This document shows, piece after piece, positions 35,501 through 46,847 of a stretch of DNA of 64,000 bases (within the stretch, counting starts at the first letter, position 1; every line of letters begins with the position of its first letter). The notes under the pieces are model-generated. The model was not told where the DNA came from. It saw only the letters and a program-made list of their open reading frames with translations, and did no database searches. The DNA lies in assembly GCF_001723175.1 (NCBI RefSeq), contig NC_064655.1, forward strand, positions 1,860,001 to 1,924,000, given 5' to 3'. This DNA comes from Penicillium oxalicum. Taxonomy: Eukaryota > Ascomycota > Eurotiomycetes > Eurotiales > Aspergillaceae. The position numbers were made by a program, and so were the translations under genes.

Positions 35501-37387
35501 TCGAGAGCTAGATGTGAGAGAGTATGGCTGGTGTTGAGCTTCGACTGAATATGCAAGTCCCTCAGTGAGTTTCCATCACGAAAGGAGACGATGTAGATTG
35601 CACAGTTGAACATACTCCGTACCAGGCTACTTCCGTCGTCGGGTATCATACAGTTTAGTCGCAGGACTCGGACACAGTCAGATGCAAACCTCGTGAACCG
35701 TCCCGTTGACGCGGCCGCACGTGCGTGACTCGGAACGAGATGGACTCTTCAGCTCGTGCCCGATGCTTCTGATCTCACTCGGTCCGTGCCTGGTACCTCA
35801 TTTTGTGCTTCGGTGAGGTCTTTTGTGGTGATTTTTTTTTACATCTTTATTTGCGAGACTATTCCCAAGCCGGGATAGGAGATTACGACGCATAGTGTAG
35901 GAACCTGGAACAAATGAAGGTTCACGGCTTGGGGTTGATAGTATGTATCTTTCCCTTTTCGTATCGTGCATCGCCATAGTGGCCGTGTCAGCCCTGGGGG
36001 GCGCATATTTATCGGGAAGTGAAACGGGGGTCGCTGGTTTGTCAAGGACCGCCGGTGGAGATATTGGCTTCCAGCCTGATCGGGAGGACTGAGTGGTCCT
36101 GGGTCGAGTGGTAGTGGTACAAGTGGGTGGGACGGGGGACCACCGTCGCGAGTGGTACCGGGTACCGTCTGTGTGGACGGTCGAAGCGGATGGAAAGAGC
36201 TGTGATCACGCTTGGTCGAATGTGGTTGCATCAACGGTTGTTGGGGGAGTCTTTCAACGTGGCTTAGCCCCTCAAATGCGTGTTTGAGATTCCTGCTCAG
36301 GGCTGCTGGTGAGGAACTCGTGGCGTCCGGTGGTGACGGGTTGCGCGATACAGACGATACCCATCAATACCGTCGGGTCAGAAAGAGGACTAGCTCCCGA
36401 CGCGCGGTTGACCATCACCTTCGACTGGTTGAGTGATTTAATGATCCCCGGACTATACCTGACTGATGCCTGGACGATATCGGGTTCGGCGGTAGCACAA
36501 CCGTCGGTCGGCGGACGAGCGTTGCATGGCGAGGAGAGAGGCGGAGGAGGGAGTCCTTGGTCGACGCTCAACCACTCGACAGGCGCAAGTGTTCACCCTC
36601 TCGAAGATGAGCAGAACCATAAAGAAACCCGGAGCACAGAGCGCTGGGGATCTGTGATGTCCAAGGGATCTTGTTCAGGGGACGAGGCATTCGCGGTCAT
36701 GCCGATCATATCATGATGTTTTCAATGTTCCCAGTGGGCGGAAACAAGGCGGAGACTCGTTCCGTGCGCCTCCCGAGCTCGATGAAGTCATGCCGGTCGA
36801 CGCTGGGTCTCTGTCTGGTGTGCCAAAGTGGGGCAGGTCTCACGAAAGAGCACGAGCATGAAAATAATAATGGGAAAATCAGGAGATATGATGGAAGAGT
36901 CTAATGATGAGCCCAGCATTAGAATTGCATGCGCTGCGCCGCTGACTGGTCCAGGAGAGGGTATGTCTCCACTGGCAGTGAAAAACATCTTTATTGATTG
37001 GACCAGGCGTGGGTGTCGTCTGTCCTCGCTGTCCTCTCGAATAGGATCCATACCAAGACCCCTCCGTCTTTTTTCAGCATTGAGTATGCGACCATTCCAC
37101 GAATCGTGAAATCCCTCATGGTATCTTCCTGACACTTCTTGTAATCTCCCCGTGGACCTCAGGTGGAACTCCTGTGGTACCCAACAATGATGTATCGTGA
37201 GAAGCATGCCAAACTGGAACAAGCCAGGCAAAACCATAATCGTGCTTTCCTGTTCAGCTCTGGAACCAAATCTCCATGTCCAAGCCCTCCCCCCCCCCTC
37301 TTTCCGTCGTTGTGATCATAGTTCACGGGTGGTGACTCCTTCTTCCCGGCATGGTTGCCCTTTTGGTTTCTCTTCTTTTCATCTGGC

Positions 37388-37396
37388 ATTTAAATA
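37388..37396 (+). promoter_or_regulatory. Candidate TATA-like element of mpdA
   Basis: Reads ATTTAAATA, about 315 bases upstream of the mpdA start. It is followed by a long CT-rich leader, as is usual for strongly expressed genes of filamentous fungi. Confidence 0.45.
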
Positions 37397-37711
37397 CTTC
37401 TTCATCTCCCACCTCCATCCCCATTTCGCCATTCCAAATTTACTTTCTTCCATCCTCTCTGGTCATCAACAGACTTCCATCATCTGTCCCCTTCCCCCAC
37501 TCTGCACCGTCAGCCACCCGCTCTTAGCACGTCACAAGACCTCTTCCCCAGATCTTGTCTATCGGATCTGATCTACCCCCCCTGGCTCAAAGCCTCATCT
37601 CATTGCTTCTTCCTCATCCCCCCCTCCCAGACCCCACCTACCGTGGTCTGACACACTCAGCCCTACCGGCTCTTGAACCCATTCTCTTCTTCTTTCGTAC
37701 CATTCATCACC

Positions 37712-38972
37712 ATGGGCATGAAGGCAGTTCACTTCGGCGGTGGTAACATCGGCCGTGGCTTTGTGGCCGAGTTCCTCCACACGGCCGGTTATGAGGTAGT
37801 GTTTGTTGATGTCATGGACAAGATCATCAATGAACTGCAAAATACCAAGTCCTACCAGGTCACCGAGGTCAGTGAGGAGGGCGAGACCACCAAGACCATC
37901 ACCAACTATCGTGCCATCAACTCCAAGACCCATGAGCAAGACGTCATCCAGGAGATCTCCACCGCCGACGTTGTCACCTGTGCCGTGGGCCCCAATATCC
38001 TCAAGTTCATCGCTCCCGTCATTGCCAAGGGTATCGACATCCGCTCCACTCCCAAGCCACTGGCTGTGATTGCCTGTGAGAACGCCATCGGTGCCACCGA
38101 CACCCTGCGCGGTCACATCGAGTCCCACACGGATTCGGAGCGTTTGAAGACCATGGGTGAGCGTGCGCAGTATGCCAACTCGGCCATTGACCGCATCGTC
38201 CCCGCTCAGCCCCCCAACAGCGGCCTCAACGTGCGCATTGAGAAGTTCTATGAGTGGGCCGTCGAGAAGACACCCTTTGGCAGTGTGGGTCACCCCGACA
38301 TCCCGGCCATCCACTGGGTCGACAACCTGGAGCCCTACATTGAGCGCAAGCTGTTCACTGTCAACACCAGCCACGCCACAGCCGCCTACTACGGTCGCTA
38401 CGCGGGCAAGAAGACCATCGCCGAGGCCATGCAAGACTCGTACATCCGCGGGGTCGTTCGTGATGTGCTCAAGGAGACCGCCTCCTTGATCGTCGACAAG
38501 CACGGTATTGACGCCCAGGAGCAGCAAGACTACGTCGACACCATCGTGGCTCGAATCTCCAACCCCTACCTGGAGGACAGCGTCGAGCGTGTCGGTCGTG
38601 CCCCCGTGCGCAAGCTGAGCCGCAAGGAGCGCTTCATCGGACCAGCTTCCCAGTTGGCGGAGCGAGGCATGAAGTACGACGCGCTACTGGGGTCCGTGGA
38701 GATGGCTCTTCGTTTCCAAAACGTCCCGGATGACCAGGAGAGCGTCGAGTTGGCCACCATTCTCAAGGAGAACTCGCCCGCCGACGCCACGGTCCAGTTG
38801 ACTGGACTGGAACGCACCCACCCCTTGTTCGCAGCCGTTGTCAAGGTCGTGGACCAAGTACAATCTGAAGCCAAGTATGCGTTTTGTCTCCCGATTTCCA
38901 TCGCCTCCACCGCGGCGCCATTTGCTAACCTTTCTCGTCCTCTACAGGGAAACCGGTCAACCCCGCATCTAG
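37712..38972 (+). CDS. mpdA: Mannitol-1-phosphate 5-dehydrogenase
   Basis: Interconverts fructose-6-phosphate and mannitol-1-phosphate with NAD(H) in the cytosol; the main route to mannitol in Aspergillus. Two exons, with an intron at 38875-38947 (branch TGCTAAC), give 395 aa. The dinucleotide loop is at the start ([20 protein letters not shown]). Typical blocks follow: [84 protein letters not shown] (catalytic region of long-chain mannitol dehydrogenases), and [20 protein letters not shown]. The second exon adds only ETGQPRI. The start at ATGGGC gives the usual MGxKAxxFGGGN; an upstream in-frame start at 37673 would add 13 unlikely residues. Strong codon bias and a CT-rich leader suggest high expression. 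Confidence 0.96.
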
Positions 38973-39773
38973 ATGTGGCTCGCCCGATGGTGCGGATTAT
39001 TCTTTGATTTTATCTTTCGGCGCTTCAGAGCATTGGACTTGGCGAATACCTTGGGAGTCTTTTTTAACGGAACCCTGGAAGCATGAACTGGGATTGGGCT
39101 TTTTATTATCCTCTTTGACTGTTTTTTTTTCTTTTCTCTCTAGATACTTGTGTTAAGGGTATGAGTTACGAGGCCACTCTTGTGTGCGGCATGCATTATG
39201 AATGATCAGAAATCCATGCAATCCATTTTTATCATATCTTGTTGGGTTGCCTTCTGAGTACCTGTCGAAGATGGGGGTTCCGTCATGGATGATTGATCCC
39301 AAAGTCGTCTGTTGAATGGAGAGGGCCATGGTCGACACTTTTTCTGGGCCGAAGTTTTCTGTTTTGTAGGAAAGATTTGCGACGGGAATCCCAAGGGCGC
39401 CATGTCCCACGTCTTCGTTCAGGCAATACTTGGCAGTGGACTGGCTCGACACGGGACCTTTGCGGGGGTGATCTGTTACTACCCATGGACGTACATACTG
39501 TACCTAGAGCGCAGTCGTAAAAATCCTCGATCGCTCGGGACTCGTCTTTTTCACATACCAAGTTCAGTACCGTGTGGTACATCAATAAATCTGTATTTAC
39601 CATTGAGTAGACCCATCACGCCCGAGACCATCGACCGGAGTACTTCCGTCCGTTGACCCTCGTTGGGCCCGTGTTCCCCCGGTATCTGCACTCCGCAGAT
39701 AACGGTACTGTAGATCGAGATTCTGTTATCTGCAGCGGGGAAGATGAATGCGGGGGATGCCCACATGTGAAGT

Positions 39774-39802
39774 GGGGGGGGGTTTAGGGGGGGGGGGGGG
39801 GG
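39774..39802 (+). repeat. Interrupted G-rich tract (G9 TTTA G16)
   Basis: Two G runs separated by TTTA, about 800 bases beyond the mpdA stop. G-quadruplex potential. Confidence 0.8.
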
Positions 39803-40057
39803 AAGATACTGTACGAGCATCATGCATGGTAAGTATGTAGGGCAAAGTCGAATGTAAATGAACATATTTGAACATGCAAATAATACTATTAATTCACAGT
39901 GTATATTTCACTGTTTCCATACATAGGTATGGCCTGCAGTGTGGATTTTTACCTATGGATGTATGTCTCATTCGCTTTATGTAATAGCTATCGGGTAGAC
40001 ATGGATACAGTACATATGTACATCCCTCGGCTAAAATGAATGATGCCTTGACTCGTT

Positions 40058-40081
40058 GTCAACGTCAACGTCAACGTCAAC
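40058..40081 (+). repeat. (GTCAAC)4 tandem repeat
   Basis: Four perfect copies of a 6-bp unit in non-coding DNA. No gene overlaps it. Confidence 0.9.
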
Positions 40082-41500
40082 TGTCTACAACCTATTTTAG
40101 ATGATCACGGTTCTTGATTATGTACGTGTGTGTATGAAAAACCTCATCCATGTATTAGTATTTGAATCCATTTTGAACTTACGCTGTCCAAGATTTGTCT
40201 TTCTTTTTCTTTCGCTTTTATTATGGGATTTTGTTTGGAGAAGGTTTGCCGACACCCCTTGTGATTTCCAGGTATGCAAATCTGGACTTGGGAGCTTGGA
40301 ATGGGGGAGGTTAGTACCTACCTACCTAGCCCCAGGAGTATTACATAGACTACAGTTACCGCATCGGATTGAATTCTACTAGTTTCAGCCCTGGTGCTAC
40401 AACATATTAAATATAGCGCATGTAAGGTAGATCAGAGAGGCAAGGTAGGCGTCCATCATCCTTTTCGATGAGTATCATCCCGAGCATTCTTAGGCCAGTC
40501 CGTGTTTTCTTGTAGTACACGCTTGGCCTTTTGACATACTCTCCAGTGTTCAAGCACGTTTAATGAATATTCCATTCAGATTTCAAGTGGCTATGTCTTC
40601 GACCGAAGTTCAAACTCACTTCTTACCTTTGTCGCCGTCGCTGAGATGTAGTGGGAGTGTAGAGGCTGAGTTACGACGGGTATCACCGTCCTCTTAATAT
40701 ATGGAAAACGCTCGGGCATTTCATGAATTTGTAAATTGATAGATCTATGGCTATTGCCTTCATTCAGAAGTGAAGAAGCTGACAATTGACTGTCTTCTTA
40801 TTTTCTTTTGTTTTTCTTTGACAAATCTTGATTTCAGAATACTTTTCAGGCGTTTATAAAAAAAACCTGGCTTTATTGAGGATGGAGCCGGGTTTCCAAG
40901 TAGAAATATGATGTTCTTATCAGATCCTGTATGGGGTGAAGACATTTGAATGAGAGTGAGAGATGGTAGTTAAAAGGGTCATTGACTGACTTGGAACCCT
41001 GCGAGAGGGGAAAAAAGACTATATGACAGGTTGCGCGAGCGCATATCTAGTCGTGATCATGGGGGATATTCACAAAGCAATTACCTCTGGCTAGGACCGT
41101 GTTCAAAAGGTGCTCGAATTCGGTCTAGCTGCTACTGTTCTGGATCGTTGTGTTTTGCGTGTTGAATAAGCCAAAAATAATAGAGAACATAAGTGATATC
41201 TACTGGAGTAAGCAAAGAAAAGTCTTAGAAGCTCGAACCCAGATTGACCTGGAGTTTCTTTTCTCTCTCTTTTTTTAAAAAAAGAAAAAAAAAAAGAACA
41301 GTTCACGAATAAGAGCGAAATGATAGCCAACGAGTCGCACATCTACTGAGGAAACAACATCTCTCTATATAATGCATTTTTGATCTTTCTGATCCAGAAA
41401 AGAGAACTAGAACTGATGCCCAAGACCTGATCTTCAGACCTAATATCTAGCTTGGTTCAAGAGTAAAGCAGCTCAACCCACCCAATGACAACGGCGCTTC

Positions 41501-42025
41501 TCATGCACGTGGGACAGGTTTCAAATCAGCCGCGAACCCGCTGTAGAAATCCCACTTCTCCAACTTCACTCCCTCCTTGCGCAGGATCCCATAGGCAGTG
41601 GTGACATGGAAATACACATTGGGCAACAATGCCATGTGCACATAGTCCGCAGTACTCATATCAGCCTCCATCTTGCCCAGGAATGAGGATTTCACCACAT
41701 CCGCCTGCTGGTTGACCGCTTCGGGATCCGCCTGTGCGGCGGCGGTCACGACCTGGTTGATGAACTCGTAGCTTTGCGCAAAGCTGGTCGGCTTTTCATA
41801 TGTGATGGGGTCCCGGTTGGTCACTCGGGCGACGATGTGCTCCAGGTATTGCACGGACAGTCGGATCTGATCGCGCAGAGTGTACATGTCCTCAATCAGG
41901 CGGGCGTCGAGGAAAGAGGCGGCGTTGGGGTGTTCCTCGGCCTTGTGGAGAATGTTGGCGAGAGTCTGCAGGAGATTGTGTGCGACCTTGACACTGCCGA
42001 CATGGAAGGTGTAGGGAGGGGCCAT
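41501..42025 (-). CDS. DUF1993-family protein
   Basis: An intronless 174-aa frame. The sequence from MAPPYTFHVGSVKVAHNLLQ through LANILHKAEEHPNAASFLDA, RDQIRLSVQYLEHIVARVT, SFAQSYEFINQVVTAA and TADYVHMALLPNVYFHVTTA matches the DUF1993 pattern, a helical bundle related to the DinB/YfiT fold. Biochemical role unknown. The conserved His in YFHVTTAY is typical of the family. An in-frame upstream TTG at 42040 would add 5 residues and was not used, since ATG at 42025 has the usual family start. Confidence 0.85.
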   Translation of the reverse strand: MAPPYTFHVGSVKVAHNLLQTLANILHKAEEHPNAASFLDARLIEDMYTLRDQIRLSVQYLEHIVARVTNRDPITYEKPTSFAQSYEFINQVVTAAAQADPEAVNQQADVVKSSFLGKMEADMSTADYVHMALLPNVYFHVTTAYGILRKEGVKLEKWDFYSGFAADLKPVPRA

Positions 42026-42808
42026 TGTTGCGGAAAACAAGGAGGATGTTTTTGATGTGCGAGGCTAGTGCCTGGAAGGGAAAGGGTGATCTGAACTGAA
42101 CTGAATGCCGACAAGCGTGATGTGAGTTGAAAACGGGGTGAGTGTTCTATCCTTGCACTGTTAAATACTTTTCCTTTCGTGGGGGAGTCTCGTCCTCGGT
42201 GCTTCACATATCCGATCCATTCTGGATGAGAGGGGCAGATTTGTCATGAAAGGGGAAATCAAGCTGATGGCGGACTCCTCTTTCAGGTCTCTGGTGGCTA
42301 GGGTGACTCATTTGTGGAGCAGGTCGTCGTGGGTTGGGGGCTGGAAAGGAAGCTTGTGTTTGTCCAAATGGAGAGGAATTTAGTGCTGACGGCTGATCGA
42401 ATCCACAGCCATTGCAGAAGTAGCCTCTTGGGGACGGAGGTCAACTCGTTGTGACCTGATCTCTCGGGCTTTGAGCAGAGTCCGAATACCGGTTGAGATG
42501 TCTGTGGGCGACCAAGATTCCCGGGCCTCGACGTGGAGAGAGAATGAATGTTGCTCTCAATATACATAGGCCGGTAAACTCGATTCACGTCCCACGACGA
42601 TACCTCCTGGGGATCACGATGAGATTCTCGGTGAGATGGCTACCGACCTATGAAACCGAGTGACTACTATGAAAGAGAGCATTGCAAAGGTCAAAAAGTT
42701 ATTGCTCACGCCTGCCATGCTGAAAACTCTTTTCGATGATCCGATAAAGCTCCCATTAGAGCTATTATGCTCCTCAGGGGGGATCCTCGTCGCTGAGTTG
42801 AGTCGACT
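42026..42808. other. Intergenic, 780 bases
   Basis: Promoter of the DUF1993 gene and 3' flank of the hydratase gene, both on the minus strand. Nothing further recognised. Confidence 0.5.
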
Positions 42809-43883
42809 CTACAGCTTACTATCCTTCCACTGAGGCGCTCTCTTCTCCACGAAAGCCTGTAGTCCCTCTTTGATATTCTCCCCTTCATACAATCGACGCA
42901 CCCACGTCTCATTCAGCATCCCCGTGGCCTCCTCAGCGCCAATACCTTCCCAGCCCAACTTGACACCCTCGCGCGTCACAAGAACTGCATCGGGGCTATT
43001 CGCGGCAATCTCGCTGGCCACCTGCACCGCCCGACCGACCACCTTCTTGGAGACCGCATCGTCGTCCGCTTTGCCGCCACTCGGGATGCAATCATCCACA
43101 GGGACCACTTCATTGATCATCCCCCATCGCTCCGCCTGCTCCGCCGTATACGCTCGGCCCGTCAAGGCCATCTCCATGGCGCGTGGTTTGCCCACGGTGC
43201 GAACCAGCCGGGGCAGAGCGCCTGCGAGCGCCACGACGCCGCGCTTCACCTCGGGGAGACCCAAGCGGGCGGCCGAAGAGGCGATGACCAGATCCGCGTT
43301 GATGATCATCTCGGTGCCGCCGCCAAAGCACAGACCGTTGACAGCACAGAGGATCGGCTTGCGGCCTTTGCGTCGGGATAAGCCTCCAAAGCCGGAGACA
43401 GGCATAGGTGACTTGGACGAGGATGCCTGGGCGCTATTGTTCCATTCTATCAAAGCGAGGTACGTTAGTAAAGCTTTACCAATAAAAGATAATGAGGCCG
43501 GCAGAATGGAGAAGGAGAAAAAATTAAACACCAAAGAAAAAAGAAAGAAAAAACAATGGCCTGGCCAAGAGTTTCCATCTGACCCTTGGGGGAATTATCC
43601 AACGAAACCGCAGTCTGGTCAATCATTCGATGGACTGGAGCAAGTGTGTACCTTTTAAATCCGCACCTGCGCAGAACGCTCGACCCGTCCCAGTCAAAAT
43701 ACCGACACGCAGACTCGGCTCCTCATCCATCCATTCCCAAACCTCATGTAATTCTGCGTGACCCTGAGAATTGATGCAGTTGAGATCACGAGGCCGATTG
43801 AGAGTCACCAAGAGGACATGCGGAGCTGGGAACGACAGCACTGCATACTGGGTGTGCGGGGGCGGGCGCGCAAAGGTAGGCAT
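42809..43883 (-). CDS. Enoyl-CoA hydratase/isomerase, peroxisomal (C-terminal SKL)
   Basis: A crotonase-superfamily protein. Two exons, with an intron at 43447-43651 (205 nt), give 289 aa. The oxyanion-hole motifs are LTGTGRAFCAGADLKEW, restored across the intron, and AVNGLCFGGGTEMIINADLV. They are followed by LGLPEVKRGVVALAGALPRL and the helix region with ALTGRAYTAEQAERWGMINE. The last three residues are SKL, a canonical type 1 peroxisomal targeting signal. It therefore probably acts on a CoA ester in peroxisomal beta-oxidation or a related catabolic route. The substrate and exact reaction (hydratase or isomerase) cannot be read from the sequence. Start at 43883 gives MPTFARPPPHTQYAVLSF. Confidence 0.9.
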
Positions 43884-45137
43884 GGCGCTGGTCAATGAAA
43901 ACAATCGTAAATCCGACTCGAGAACTCTTTGATCTTGTGTCAAAATCGACCTCTATGAGCAAGACAAGTCTTGATTGCAAGGAGAGATAATTTCCAGAGG
44001 GAAGTTCAAAACAAAAACAAAAAAGAAATCCGTCAGGTAGAACGCTCCATCCCGAGGGGAAGGGGGGGGTCGATGTGGAGAAAAGTTGGAGACTGGACGG
44101 GGATGCCGAGGCCCGATCGAGGGCGAAAACTAAACGACATTAAAGTACTAAATAAACTGTCACCATCTGGAGAAGGCTTCCCAGCCTGGCCTGAAAAGAA
44201 GAAGAACACCCTATTTTTTAGGATTTGGATATCACCCACTAGTGCCCCGAGCGTTCTCTCTGTTTTGTATTGTTTTGCAGTTTTTTTATTTTTGTTTTTT
44301 GTTCACAAAAATAGGATATTTCCCACATTTGCATGGTTCAGATATCTCTCATCAATGAAAATACCCAGCAAGACTGAATTAGGCCAAGAGCATTTATCCG
44401 CTAGAGGTCTAGAGTTCTACTAATGGAGCTCTGCTCCTGTTGGGTTCTGGGCCTCGGCTGGCGAGCCTGAATGCGACGAGTTCCCCAGATCTATAAACAT
44501 AGGCTGTAAGTTTTGCTAAATTGCTTGGAGCCTCACACCGTCGAGGCTGAGCCATAAGAATGGTTTGGTCATTGATTTACTGTGCCTCGAGAATGTTCAG
44601 AGTTTCTTAATCTTCATGTAGATTTACTCGTCACGGAGAGCCCTCTTCCTTCAGTCTCTGTTTGGCTTCTTTGGTACACCGCACCGGCATGACAGTATTC
44701 TAGTGAGGCTTGTTTTTTTCCCCTCGGATTACGCTAACTAGGCACCGGGCAAGGCACTATCGGGAGCCTTGTTTCGAAGCCTGGATGCAAGTCCAGTAGG
44801 CTTCAGACAATGGTTGCTTTTTTCCAATTCTTAAAGTAAGCGGACACGGATCAGCCTAGCGTGTCCGGTCTGGAAGCAGTCATTATCATCAAAGCCAGAC
44901 CAATGAGTTCGTGGTGTATCATCGACATGGTGCATCGGTATTCAAACAAATGAATCAACCCCAAACAACCGGCCATCCATTCCCACCCGGTGCCCGCAGT
45001 GGAGATAGATGCCCAAGAAGAATATGGCAGCCCCCAGCCATTATTGAGCCATAGTCAGGACTGGATCGCCCAATTGGCAGGCATCGATGAGAAAAGGTAG
45101 GTATACATTAATCATGGAGGGTACGTGCAGTGGCCCG
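43884..45137. other. Intergenic, 1.25 kb
   Basis: Promoter of the hydratase gene and 3' flank of ada2, both on the minus strand. T runs occur at about 44213-44219 and 44281-44302. No gene supported. Confidence 0.5.
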
Positions 45138-46847
45138 CTAGGCCTTGTTAATCCAGCCGCTGTGTACCATAAAGTCAAAGATCCGACTTGTTTTGGTACC
45201 CTCGATCTGGAATCCAAGATCAAATTAGCACTCCGGTTGACACGGACATTCCAATCAGAGGTGAGCGGGGAATTCCACTAACCTTGCAAATGGCCCGCGC
45301 ATCTTTCTTCTTCAGGCTGCCTCCCTGCTTCATCGCCTCCTTCAGCAGGGTTTCTTTGATGACCAGATATGGCTTGGGCATGAGATGAAGCACACTGCAC
45401 ACTTTCACTTCTTCCGGAGAGAGAAGATGCAGATCAGCCGCACGGTCACTGTCAAGCTTCCAGGCTGGCACCCCACTTAATGGCTGCACAACATATTTTG
45501 ACTTCACTGGTGCTGCTGGAGCTGCATCACCGTTGGTTGCAAACATCAAATCAAAGTCATTCATGGGCATGTTGGCTGGGTCGGGGGGCTTATGCGGATT
45601 GGCAGCCTTTTGAAGTCGCAGCGGTAATTCTGGTGTAGTAAGCTGGATGGCCGCGGACGGGGGCTCGGCCACTTGGGTTTGCTTCGGACGGGGAGTGGCG
45701 AAGCGATCAAAGGAGCCCTGCGGCACCATCCGTTGTGCACGCTGCTGTTTTTCCTGTTCGTACTTCTCTCCAGCTTTGAGGTCTCCAATCCCCATCTGCC
45801 GCCACTCTTGTAATTGTGCAATAGCCAAGCGCAAGTTGTGTTCATACTCCAGCCCTTTGTTCAGGTCATCAAAGTCCTTGTGGTTCATCATGCGAGCTAA
45901 AGGCTTGGCCTTGTGCAGCAACTCCCGCTCTTCTTTGGTGCGCTTCTTCTCCAGGGCAATGTTCTTGCGGTAATCCAAAAGGTTGTGCTCAAAGAGGATC
46001 TTCTTGCGCTCTGTGCGCGCGGTCAATCGGGAGTTGTAGATGTCCACGACAGTCATCTTGAGCTCTGTCTCCGCATCCATCTCCCCATTGGGACCAATAC
46101 CCGCCCCGGGCTCAAAAGTCATGTGTTGGACTGCCTCTTCCGCATCATTCAGGAACTCAGTCTCAAACTCCAAACGGCCCGGCATGTACCCTTGCACCTC
46201 ATGACAGGCAGGTACACTGGCCGTGGGTTTCTGCTTGGGTGTTGTCGGTGGAGCAGCTTTGGCTGCCTCCTTGCGCTCTTCAATGCGACGCTTCTTGCGC
46301 GCCTGGAATTCTTCCTTGGAGATTGCTTCTTGGAGGCTCTTATCTTCGGGATCGGCTCGATCAGGTAGGGGGAAATGTTTGCTGTTGATGTAGGTGTCGA
46401 TGTAGTGGTCGCGAACTTCATCCTTGGTGCGATACCCACCAATATGGTCTGCAATGTCGGCCCATGAGCCAAGACCATAGATCTCTGCACCCTCCAACAG
46501 CAGTAGCTCCTCATCAGCACCCCAGTCCGGCTGGAAGATGGGAACGGAGTTCTGTTCGATCACTTGAAATGGGTGGGTCGCGGGATCGTGATTCTTGGAG
46601 CTCTCCCCGGCAGCGAAGCAGGGGACGCAGAGGTCGTATTCATGACAGTTGGGATGTGCGCATGAGATTCGCACCTGGTAGAGGGCAATGGGGATGCAAT
46701 GTTAATCAGATGTGACACGGCAACGCGCGACAGGGACAGTACAGGGTGCCTTACAGTCGATGTGACATCCACCGAGCACACGTCGCAGTGGAACTTGGTG
46801 CCCGCTTCGGTGCCGCGCGAGGCGGTCTTTTTCCGTATTACGCCCAT
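45138..46847 (-). CDS. ada2: SAGA/ADA complex adaptor Ada2
   Basis: Partner of the Gcn5 histone acetyltransferase in SAGA, in the nucleus. Three exons, with introns at 45207-45282 and 46675-46754, give 517 aa. ZZ zinc finger at about 17-62: [13 protein letters not shown] joined across an intron to [23 protein letters not shown] domain about 73-125: [39 protein letters not shown] middle charged helical region follows ([20 protein letters not shown]), then a C-terminal SWIRM domain: [20 protein letters not shown], ending [14 protein letters not shown], supplied by the 69-nt last exon. The N-terminal exon [16 protein letters not shown] is typical of Aspergillus Ada2. The gene is divergent from schA with about 1.2 kb between starts. 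Confidence 0.95.

Larger units (their letters stand above)
30024..37711. other. Gene-poor block, 7.7 kb
   Basis: The longest gene-free stretch in the window. No frame shows domain motifs or family-like splicing. It is rich in simple sequence: GA tracts (30044-30065, 35041-35067, 35281-35320), TACC repeats (30612-30623), ACATCG repeats (30831-30850), GCAGAT repeats (31296-31315), a G29 run, T runs near 31790, and CAG-type repeats near 33003-33020. TACTGTA-type words recur, including a perfect palindrome at 32540-32551. The last 450 bases are the CT-rich promoter and leader of mpdA. Confidence 0.55.
38973..41500. other. Intergenic between convergent genes, 2.5 kb
   Basis: No supported gene. 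It holds two G runs (G9 at 39774-39782, G16 at 39787-39802), four TACTGTA-type heptamers within 39496-40012, and a hexamer tandem at 40058-40081. A/T-rich stretches lie near 40780-40870 and 41255-41300. Confidence 0.6.

Noticed and set aside
36788..37237. A 149-codon minus-strand frame near the mpdA promoter
   Set aside because: No recognisable domain or neighbouring exons; position and composition fit chance.
37595..38527. A 310-codon antisense open frame over mpdA
   Set aside because: Same explanation: strong codon bias in a highly expressed gene leaves the opposite strand open.
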